Origin: JASHVB01 sp049522565
GTDB lineage: Bacteria; Pseudomonadota; Alphaproteobacteria; Acetobacterales; Acetobacteraceae
DNA: 11,804 bases
Direction of reading: 5' to 3'
NCBI GenBank assembly: GCA_049522565.1
Contig: JBEKNT010000202.1
Coordinates: 1 to 11,804, forward strand
The notes beneath the pieces are model-generated. The model was given only the letters and a program-made list of their open reading frames with translations. It ran no database searches and had not been told where the DNA came from. Shown piece by piece: positions 6,132-11,804 of the stretch (position 1 is its first letter; every line of letters starts with the position of its first letter). Position numbers and translations under genes: made by a program.

Positions 6132-7640
6132 TCAGATCCGCCGCTTCGGCCCGGCTTCTGCCGCCGCAGCGACGTGATGCCTGACCGCGTCGAGCGCCTG
6201 CGTTACCTCACGCGCGTCGATGGCAAACCAGGTCGGAGCGCCCGGAACTGCCGCACTGGCTCGGCGCAGCACCGCCAGGGTGGCGTCGGAGGCGTCGCCA
6301 CTGCGGGCGATGATGCGATGCTCCAACTCGGCCAGCGGCGCCTCCAGCCAGAAGCCGACGAACGGGGCACCGGCCGCGCGCGCGGCATCCTCCATGGCGC
6401 GCCGGTGGGCGGGGTCGATGAAGGTGGCGTCCGCCACCACGCAATGCCCGCCGGCGGCGGCGGTACGCACGCCGGCGGCGAGAGTGGCGAACACCGCCTG
6501 GCTGGCGGCGTCGCTATAGGCCGCTTGCGGCAGGCGTTGCTCCGGCGGGACGCCGTGCTGGCGCTTGCGGATTTCGTCGCTGCGCAGGATCAGCGCGCCG
6601 GGCGCGCCGCCCAGCCCGGGGGCCAGCGCCCGCGCCAGGGTGGATTTGCCGCTGCCGGGCAGGCCGCCAACCGCGACGACCATGGTTGGGGCCGGGCGGA
6701 GGTAGTCCAGCGCCGCGTGCAGGTATGGCCGCCACGCAGCGGCATGGCCGCTACGCGCCTCGACATGCGCGCGCACCATGGCGCGGAGCGACAGGAAGGC
6801 AGGCAGTGTCGCCACCAGCCTCACGTCGCCGGTGCGCGCCACATAGCGGTTCAGCACGCGGTTGGCGGCGGCCCGGTCCACCCGCCGGTCCAGGTCCATG
6901 AGCAGAAACGCCAGGTCGTAGGCGAGGTCGATGGTGGCGAGGGTCTCGTCGAATTCCAACGCGTCGAACGGCACCGGCCGGCCGTGCCACAGGCAGAGAT
7001 TGCCCAGATGCAGATCGCCGTGGGCGCGGCGGACAAAACCGGCTTCGGCGCGCTCGGCAAGCAGCTTGTCAAGCGCATCCAGCGCTGCCAGCACGGCATC
7101 CCGCCAGGCCTCCACGTCGGTCGCCGGCAGCCCGGCGCCGAGTGCCGACGGCACGTTGCCCAGCGCGATCTGCCGCATCGGCGGCCGCACCCCCGCCACC
7201 ACCGGCAGCGCCTGATGATAGGCGGCGACCGCATCCGCCAGCGCATCCAGCAGGGCGGGTTGCAACCCGCCGCGTGCCGCGATGGCGTCGAGAAAATCCT
7301 CCGCCGGGACCCGCGCCATCCGCAGCACCCAGTCCGCGACCGGGGCGTCCGTCGGCATCGTCGCAAGCACCAGCGTCCCGTCCGGCTGGCGCACCACCGG
7401 CAGCATGTCGCGATACAGCCCGGGTGCGGCCGGAGCGTTCAACGCGAGTTCGCGTTCGGTGAAGTGGCGACGGTCCTCGACGCGAGTGAAGTCGAGGAAG
7501 GGCAGCTTCACCGCTTTTTTCAGTTTCCAGACGGTGTCGGCACCGACGAACACCAGGGAGATGTGCGTCTCGATCGGCGGTGCGCCGGCGAGGCGCTCCA
7601 GCATGGCGGCGGTGGCTGCCTGCTGCGGCGGGACGGTCAT
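6132..7640 (-). CDS. Bifunctional APH-like / P-loop kinase protein
   Basis: This 502-residue protein joins two enzyme-like halves. Residues about 15-315 resemble the aminoglycoside phosphotransferase (kinase-like) fold: a strand with lysines KLKKAVKLPF (39-48), the catalytic-loop motif HGDLHLGN (207-214) and FDALEFDE (225-232) in the metal-binding position. Residues about 320-495 are a P-loop kinase-like domain with GLPGSGKST (326-334) and the acidic DATFID segment (404-409). Such COG2187/COG0645-type fusions are widespread in Proteobacteria and their substrate is not established; antibiotic resistance should not be assumed. The ATG at 7640 was chosen because similarity begins near MLERLAGAPPIETHISLVF; the open frame continues to 7829 but that part looks unlike protein. 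The ribosome site is weak. The gap to pdxH is 148 bp. Confidence 0.87.
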   Translation of the reverse strand: MTVPPQQAATAAMLERLAGAPPIETHISLVFVGADTVWKLKKAVKLPFLDFTRVEDRRHFTERELALNAPAAPGLYRDMLPVVRQPDGTLVLATMPTDAPVADWVLRMARVPAEDFLDAIAARGGLQPALLDALADAVAAYHQALPVVAGVRPPMRQIALGNVPSALGAGLPATDVEAWRDAVLAALDALDKLLAERAEAGFVRRAHGDLHLGNLCLWHGRPVPFDALEFDETLATIDLAYDLAFLLMDLDRRVDRAAANRVLNRYVARTGDVRLVATLPAFLSLRAMVRAHVEARSGHAAAWRPYLHAALDYLRPAPTMVVAVGGLPGSGKSTLARALAPGLGGAPGALILRSDEIRKRQHGVPPEQRLPQAAYSDAASQAVFATLAAGVRTAAAGGHCVVADATFIDPAHRRAMEDAARAAGAPFVGFWLEAPLAELEHRIIARSGDASDATLAVLRRASAAVPGAPTWFAIDAREVTQALDAVRHHVAAAAEAGPKRRI

Positions 7641-7788
7641 CAGTACCGCGCCCGCATCGCGGCAACCGCGCGTGCCGCTTGCGGAAATACCCTCGCTCGT
7701 TGCCCCACGGCGCGACGCCGCAGCCGATCCAACCGATCGCCCTGGCACGATCGCACCACGTTGCGATTGAACAACTCTGACGCCAGCG

Positions 7789-8391
7789 TCACGGAAACAG
7801 CTTGCCGACCACCCAACCGCCAGCCGCATTGCGCGTGTAGGTGGTGCGGTCGTGCAGCCGGAACGGCATATTCTGCCAGAACTCGAAACTATCCGGCAGG
7901 ACGCGATAGCCCGACCAATGCGGCGGGCGCGGAATGTCCTCGCCCGGGTATTTCGCCTCGTATGCCGCCAGCCGCCGTTCCAGCGTCAGCCGGTCATCCA
8001 GCGGGCGCGACTGGTCCGAGGCCCAGGCGCCCAGCCGCGAGATCCGCGGCCGCGACGCGAAATACGCATCGGCTTCCGCATCGGTAACCGGTTCAACCAC
8101 GCCCTCGATGCGGATCTGCCGCGCCAGCGACTTCCAGTGGAACAGCAGCGCGACGTGCCGGTTGGCGGCGAGTTCAGCCGACTTGCGGCTCTGCTGGTTG
8201 GTATAGAATACGAAACCGCGCGCATCGACGCCCTTCAGCAGGATCGCCCGCGCCGAGGGCCGGCCGTCCGGCGTCGCCGTGGCGACGGTCATCGCGTTGG
8301 CCTCGGTCGGCTCGCTCGCCTCGGCCTCCGCCATCCATTCCCGGAACCGGGCGAAGGGATCGGTGACGAGAAGGCTGGTGGCGTCGGACAT
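7789..8391 (-). CDS. pdxH: Pyridoxamine 5'-phosphate oxidase
   Basis: This 200-residue FMN enzyme oxidises pyridoxamine or pyridoxine 5'-phosphate to pyridoxal 5'-phosphate with oxygen, the final and salvage step of vitamin B6 cofactor supply, in the cytoplasm. All family blocks are present in order: PSARAILLKGVD (45-56), FYTNQQSRKSAEL (62-74), LFHWKSLARQIRIEG (83-97), YFASRPRISRLGAWASDQS (110-128), and the C-terminal HWSGYRVLPDSFEFWQ and RLHDRTTYTR. FMN contacts and the PLP-binding Arg-His (RLH, 178-180) are intact. The start at 8391 is preferred over an open-frame extension to 8535 because AGGA lies about 9 nt before it and homology begins there. It is transcribed away from the SDR gene, so the two share a 146-bp divergent promoter region. 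A short inverted repeat, TGACG/CGTCA, overlaps the stop codon at 7778-7791. Confidence 0.96.
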   Translation of the reverse strand: MSDATSLLVTDPFARFREWMAEAEASEPTEANAMTVATATPDGRPSARAILLKGVDARGFVFYTNQQSRKSAELAANRHVALLFHWKSLARQIRIEGVVEPVTDAEADAYFASRPRISRLGAWASDQSRPLDDRLTLERRLAAYEAKYPGEDIPRPPHWSGYRVLPDSFEFWQNMPFRLHDRTTYTRNAAGGWVVGKLFP

Positions 8392-8537
8392 GGCTTGCGG
8401 TTCCTGGTGGCGCGCGCGCAACCTAGCCCATAGCGGGGCTTTGGCGAGAGGGGGCACCATGGCAAGGCAGATGCCGCGTGCGTGCGTCCCCCGGCGCCTG
8501 TCCAAATCCATCCGGAGCAACCGTTGGAGGACCACAA

Positions 8538-9332
8538 ATGTCTCGCATTTTCGTCACCGGCTCGTCCGACGGACTTGGGTTGCTGGCAGCACGCTTGCTG
8601 GTCGAACAAGGCCACCAAGTGACGCTGCACGCCCGCCATGAGGCCCGCGCCGCGGACGCACGTCGCACCTTGCCGCAAGCAGAGGCGGTCGTCGTCGGCG
8701 ACCTGTCGCGCATCGACCAGATGCGATGGGTGGCGGCGCAGGCCAACGCGTTGGGCCGCTATGATGCGGTGATCCATAACGTGGGCGTCGGTTACCGGGA
8801 ACCGCGCATCGAGACCGTTGACGGTCTTTCCCACGTCTTCGCCGTCAATGTGCTCGCGCCCTATCTGCTGACCGCGTTGATCGTGCCGCCGCGCCGGCTG
8901 ATCTACCTGAGCTCCGGGATGCATCGGGGCGGCGATGCGCGGTTGGACGATCCGCAGTGGACGGCACGGCGCTGGAACGGTTCGCAAGCCTACTCCGACA
9001 GTAAATTGCTCGATGTCGTGCTGGCCTTCGCGATGGCCCGGCGGTGGCCCTGGGTGCTGTCGAACGCGCTCGAGCCTGGCTGGGTTCCGACCAAAATGGG
9101 CGGCCCGGGCGCGCCGGACGACCTGTCCCTGGGCGCGGTCACCCAGGCCTGGCTGGCGGTCAGCGACGACCGGGCCGCTACGGTGACCGGCGAGTACTTC
9201 CGCCACCAAAGGCCCTATCGCGTGCACCCGGCGGCCCATCGGGCGGAGTTCCAGGATGCCTTGCTGGTCTATTGCGCCAATCTCACCGCCACCCGGTTGC
9301 CCGACGCTTCACCGCGGGGCGTGGACCAATGA
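8538..9332 (+). CDS. Short-chain dehydrogenase/reductase (SDR)
   Basis: This 264-residue protein has the SDR Rossmann fold. The coenzyme motif TGSSDGLG is at 7-14, the HNVG turn (usually NNAG) at 80-83, the catalytic serine region LSSG at 124-127, and the catalytic pair is Y152-S-D-S-K156. The motif ALEPGWVPTKMG (178-189) follows, as in classical SDRs of the retinol-dehydrogenase/protochlorophyllide-reductase-like type. The residue after the second strand is H31-A-R, which leaves NADP(H) preference plausible but unproven. The ATG at 8538 was chosen for its ribosome site GGAGG, 8 nt away. It is divergent from pdxH and 216 bp before fabI. The substrate is not predictable. SDR membership is firm. 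Confidence 0.9.
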   Translation: MSRIFVTGSSDGLGLLAARLLVEQGHQVTLHARHEARAADARRTLPQAEAVVVGDLSRIDQMRWVAAQANALGRYDAVIHNVGVGYREPRIETVDGLSHVFAVNVLAPYLLTALIVPPRRLIYLSSGMHRGGDARLDDPQWTARRWNGSQAYSDSKLLDVVLAFAMARRWPWVLSNALEPGWVPTKMGGPGAPDDLSLGAVTQAWLAVSDDRAATVTGEYFRHQRPYRVHPAAHRAEFQDALLVYCANLTATRLPDASPRGVDQ

Positions 9333-9397
9333 CCCATAACGCAGCGAAACCGGACGTCTGACGCCGGTGTTTTGCCGCCCGGTCCCCGCGCTGTATG

Positions 9398-9420
9398 GCA
9401 GGCGCCGACCGGCGGCCTGC
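9398..9420. repeat. GC-rich hairpin between SDR gene and fabI
   Basis: GCAGGC-GCC pairs with GGC-GCCTGC around loop GACC, with one bulged G, 65 bp after the SDR stop. A second inverted repeat, CGCCCG/CGGGCG, lies at 9473-9497. No T-run follows either. They may end the SDR message or lie in the fabI leader. I cannot place a fabI promoter in this 216-bp gap. Confidence 0.35.
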
Positions 9421-9548
9421 ACTGTCCCCCTTGCCCGCCCCGGCGCCCCTGTGCCACCACGCTACAAAGGCTCGCCCGCCGGGCACTTCGCCGGGCGGCC
9501 CGACTCCGGACATTCGATCCGGGGACCCGAGCAAACCTGAGGAATCCG

Positions 9549-10391
9549 ATGCCCGAAAGCGCAACCGCACGGCCCCCGATCAAAGGCACCCTGATGCAGG
9601 GCAAGCGCGGCCTCATCATGGGGGTGGCGAATGAGCGTTCGCTCGGCTGGGGCATTGCCGCCGCCTGTGCCGCCCAGGGCGCGGAACTCGCCTTCACCTT
9701 CCAGGGCGAGGCGCTGGAACGCCGCGTGCGGCCGCTTGCCGCCTCGGTCGGTTCCGATCTGCTGTTCCCGTGCGATGTTGCGGACGAGGCCAGCATCGAC
9801 GCGGCGTTCGCGTCCTTGCAGCAGCGCTGGGACGGGCTCGACTTCCTGGTGCATGCGATCGCCTATGCCGACAAGGCCTACCTGCGCGGCCGCTACCTGG
9901 ATACGCCGCGTGCCGCGTTCCTCCAGGCGCTGGACATCTCCTGCTATTCCTTTGTCGCGGTGGCGCAGCGCGCGGTGCCGATGATGCGCCCGGGCGGATC
10001 GCTGCTGAGCCTGACCTATATCGGCGCCGAGCACTGGACGCCGCATTATAACGTCATGGGGGTCGCCAAGGCGGCGCTGCAGGCGTCGGTGCGTTACCTG
10101 GCGGCCGATCTCGGCAGCCAGAACATTCGCGTGAATGCGATCAGCGCCGGGCCGATCAAGACCCTGGCGGCATTCGGCATCGGCGACTTCCACTACATCC
10201 TGCGCTGGAACCAGCTGAACGCGCCGATGCAGCGCAATGTGACCATCGAGGAGGTGGGCGGCGCGGGCGTCTACCTGCTGTCCGACCTGTCGGCGGGCGT
10301 GACCGGCGAGGTGCACCATGTCGATTGCGGCTACCATATCGTCGGCATGAAGAACCCCGCCGCGCCGGACATTGCGATCGTCGAGGGATGA
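9549..10391 (+). CDS. fabI: Enoyl-[acyl-carrier-protein] reductase FabI (NADH)
   Basis: This 280-residue enzyme does the last reduction of each fatty-acid elongation round, enoyl-ACP to acyl-ACP, in the cytoplasm. The FabI-type signature is clear: GLIMGVANERSLGWGIA (21-37) for the coenzyme, LVHAIAYAD (100-108), and the catalytic pair Y157 (LTYIGAE) and Y167-x6-K174 (YNVMGVAKAAL), the six-residue spacing that separates FabI from ordinary SDRs. The SAGPIKTLAA and HVDCGYH segments also match. The ATG at 9549 has GAGG 7 nt before it; an in-frame ATG at 9594 (M16, before QGKRGLIMG) is possible, but family members commonly keep such a short N-terminal extension. fabI is followed by an inverted-repeat element and then aroC on the same strand. 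FabI is the target of triclosan-type inhibitors; no obvious substitution was assessed. Confidence 0.96.
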   Translation: MPESATARPPIKGTLMQGKRGLIMGVANERSLGWGIAAACAAQGAELAFTFQGEALERRVRPLAASVGSDLLFPCDVADEASIDAAFASLQQRWDGLDFLVHAIAYADKAYLRGRYLDTPRAAFLQALDISCYSFVAVAQRAVPMMRPGGSLLSLTYIGAEHWTPHYNVMGVAKAALQASVRYLAADLGSQNIRVNAISAGPIKTLAAFGIGDFHYILRWNQLNAPMQRNVTIEEVGGAGVYLLSDLSAGVTGEVHHVDCGYHIVGMKNPAAPDIAIVEG

Positions 10392-10405
10392 ATTCGCGGT
10401 CAATT

Positions 10406-10512
10406 TCTCCCCCTCCCCTTGCGGGAGGGGGGTGGGGGGAGGGGTCCTTGCAGCCGCCGTCCGTGGCCGTACGAACCCCTCCCCCCAACCCCCTCCCACA
10501 AGGGGAGGGGGC
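10406..10512. repeat. Long C/G-rich inverted repeat, copy 1 (fabI-aroC gap)
   Basis: A 40-nt left arm (10406-10445, starting TCTCCCCCTCCCC) and a right arm (10475-10512, ending AGGGGAGGGGGC) are reverse complements apart from about two internal mismatches, around a 29-nt loop. The left arm is itself nearly self-complementary (CCCCTCCC against GGGAGGGG), so it could fold as one long stem or as two smaller hairpins, like a REP pair. It starts 14 bp after the fabI stop and ends 49 bp before aroC. A near-identical element lies after aroC. From memory, such CCCCCTCCCC repeats are common between genes in many alphaproteobacteria. Confidence 0.85.
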
Positions 10513-10561
10513 GTATCTTACCAACCACCCTATGGGCTGAGCAGGGGGCGACCGACATCCC

Positions 10562-11665
10562 GTGTCCCACAACAGCTTCGGCCATCTGTTCCGCGTCACC
10601 ACCTGGGGCGAGAGCCACGGCCCGGCGATCGGCTGCGTGGTCGATGGTTGCCCGCCGCGCCTGACGTTGTCCGAGGCCGACATCCAGCCCTGGCTGGATC
10701 GCCGCCGCCCCGGCCAGTCGCGCTTCACCACGCAACGCCAGGAGCCCGACGCGGTGCGTATCCTGTCCGGCGTGTTCGACGGCCTGACCACCGGCACACC
10801 GATCGCGCTGTTGATCGACAACGTGGACCAGCGCTCGCGCGACTACACGGCGATCGCCGCGCAGTTTCGCCCGGGCCACGCCGACCTGACCTACGAACTG
10901 AAATATGGCATCCGCGATTATCGCGGCGGCGGGCGCGCCTCGGCACGCGAAACCGCGATGCGTGTCGCCGCCGGTGGGGTGGCGCGCCAGGTGCTGGGGT
11001 CCGGCGTGCGCATCCGTGGCGCGCTGGTGCAGATCGGCCCGCACAAGATCGACCGGTCACGCTGGGACTGGGACGCGACCGAGGCAAACGACTTCTTCTG
11101 CCCTGATCCGGTGGTTGCCGCGCAATGGGAGGAATACCTCGGCGCGGTGCGCAAGGCGGGCTCGTCCGCCGGCGCGGTGATCGAAGTGGTGGCGGACGGC
11201 GTGCCGCCCGGCCTGGGCGCGCCGATCTACGGCAAGCTCGATGCCGACATCGCCGCCGCGCTGATGTCGATCAACGCGGTGAAGGGCGTGGAGATCGGCG
11301 AAGGCTTCGCCGCCGCGTCGTTGTCCGGCGAGGCGAACGCCGACGAAATGCGCATGGCGGACGGCGTGGTGCAGTTCGCATCGAACCATGCGGGCGGCAT
11401 CCTGGGCGGCATCGCCACCGGCCAGCCGATCGTGGCGCGCTTCGCGGTCAAGCCGACCAGCTCGATCCTGACGCCGCGGCACAGCGTCGATCGCAGTGGG
11501 GCGGAGATCGAGATCAGCACGAAAGGCCGCCACGATCCGTGCGTCGGCATCCGCGCCGTGCCGGTGGGCGAGGCAATGCTGGCCTGCGTGTTGGCGGATC
11601 ACCTGCTGCGCCACCGCGCGCAGAACCCGGATGCCCCGGAGGTCGCGCGACTGCCGCGCAACTGA
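10562..11665 (+). CDS. aroC: Chorismate synthase
   Basis: This 367-residue enzyme converts 5-enolpyruvylshikimate 3-phosphate to chorismate, the last shikimate-pathway step, using reduced FMN without net redox change. The N-terminal signature FGHLFRVTTWGESHGPAIG carries the catalytic histidine H19. The second histidine is H106 in FRPGHAD, and GGGRASARET (122-131) and the C-terminal TPRHSVDR and GRHDPC blocks follow. The length matches the bacterial family (about 350-370). The start is GTG; the protein begins exactly where the family does (MSHNSFGHLF), so GTG is preferred over a later ATG. A purine-rich AGGGGG lies about 14 nt before it, which is distant and may mean modest translation. The two repeat copies on either side bracket the gene. 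Confidence 0.97.
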   Translation: MSHNSFGHLFRVTTWGESHGPAIGCVVDGCPPRLTLSEADIQPWLDRRRPGQSRFTTQRQEPDAVRILSGVFDGLTTGTPIALLIDNVDQRSRDYTAIAAQFRPGHADLTYELKYGIRDYRGGGRASARETAMRVAAGGVARQVLGSGVRIRGALVQIGPHKIDRSRWDWDATEANDFFCPDPVVAAQWEEYLGAVRKAGSSAGAVIEVVADGVPPGLGAPIYGKLDADIAAALMSINAVKGVEIGEGFAAASLSGEANADEMRMADGVVQFASNHAGGILGGIATGQPIVARFAVKPTSSILTPRHSVDRSGAEIEISTKGRHDPCVGIRAVPVGEAMLACVLADHLLRHRAQNPDAPEVARLPRN

Positions 11666-11679
11666 GGCGGCATCCATAG

Positions 11680-11797
11680 TTCTCCCCCTCCCCTTGAGGG
11701 AGGGGGCCAGGGGGAGGGGTGGCGCGGGTGGAGCGACCACGGCATCGGCCCGCGTGACCCCTCCCCCCAACCCCCTCCCTCAAGGGGAGGGGGAGAA
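11680..11797. repeat. Long C/G-rich inverted repeat, copy 2 (after aroC)
   Basis: A 41-nt left arm (11680-11720) and right arm (11757-11797) are reverse complements except for about 3 internal positions. The loop is 36 nt and adds an inner pairing CGCGGG/CCCGCG. Each arm contains CCCCCTCCC against GGGAGGGGG, so each can fold alone. The right arm is nearly identical to copy 1; the loop is unrelated. It starts 14 bp after the aroC stop and may end that transcript, although no T-run is present. Confidence 0.85.
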
Positions 11798-11804
11798 TTC
11801 TGTG

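Noticed and set aside
6132..7640. Antibiotic-resistance aminoglycoside kinase
   Set aside because: The APH-like fold is fused to a P-loop kinase domain and belongs to a broad family without shown resistance function.
6021..8087. 688-residue plus-strand open frame opposite the phosphotransferase-kinase and pdxH genes
   Set aside because: It is antisense to two genes with intact catalytic motifs. Its composition (Arg, Gly, Gln, His rich) is the usual shadow of GC-rich coding DNA, and no domain is visible.
9462..10499. 345-residue minus-strand open frame
   Set aside because: It is antisense to fabI and begins inside the repeat element. FabI motifs on the other strand are complete.
10406..11797. 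CRISPR array or transposon ends from the repeated C/G-rich elements
   Set aside because: There are only two copies 1.2 kb apart with a housekeeping gene between them, no spacer ladder, and no transposase. aroC as cargo of a mobile element is unlikely.

Overview
This window looks like chromosomal DNA from a GC-rich alphaproteobacterium, most plausibly of the Rhodospirillales/Acetobacteraceae. The clues are about 70% GC in the housekeeping genes, the style of FabI, PdxH and AroC, and two families of GC-rich hairpin repeats that I recall (not checked) as common between genes in that group. There are eleven convincing protein genes. I see no tRNA, rRNA, CRISPR array, transposase or phage gene.

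Layout. (1) 1-2282, minus strand: a tandem universal stress protein, a MarR-type repressor and a pirin-family protein form a tight set (gaps of 22 and 44 bp). A perfect 16-bp palindrome sits in the marR-pirin gap and is the obvious candidate operator. Three consecutive hairpins follow the pirin stop. (2) 2283-2675: a 393-bp stretch with no gene I can support. (3) 2676-5956, minus strand: a three-gene glycan cassette of a GT2 glycosyltransferase with N-terminal membrane helices, a class I methyltransferase (4-bp overlap) and a multi-pass GT-C-like glycosyltransferase. Its GC content is about 57% in the stretches I counted, against about 71% in aroC, so it looks acquired or under different selection. 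(4) 6132-7640, minus strand: a two-domain protein with an aminoglycoside-phosphotransferase-like half and a P-loop kinase-like half. (5) 7789-11665: a core-metabolism block with pdxH on minus, then an SDR oxidoreductase, fabI and aroC on plus. (6) aroC is bracketed by two copies of a long C/G-rich inverted repeat, at 10406-10512 and 11680-11797.

How the genes work together. The GT2 probably makes or transfers a membrane-linked sugar, the GT-C enzyme probably passes such a sugar to a periplasmic acceptor, and the methyltransferase probably modifies the glycan or its carrier. This is inferred from family and gene order. The MarR/pirin/USP set looks like a small stress-response unit. fabI (fatty-acid elongation), aroC (chorismate) and pdxH (PLP) are unrelated housekeeping functions that, from memory, are often neighbours in alphaproteobacteria.

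No clearly new system stands out. The best leads are the low-GC glycan cassette, the MarR operator inside its own gene set, and the repeat pair around aroC.
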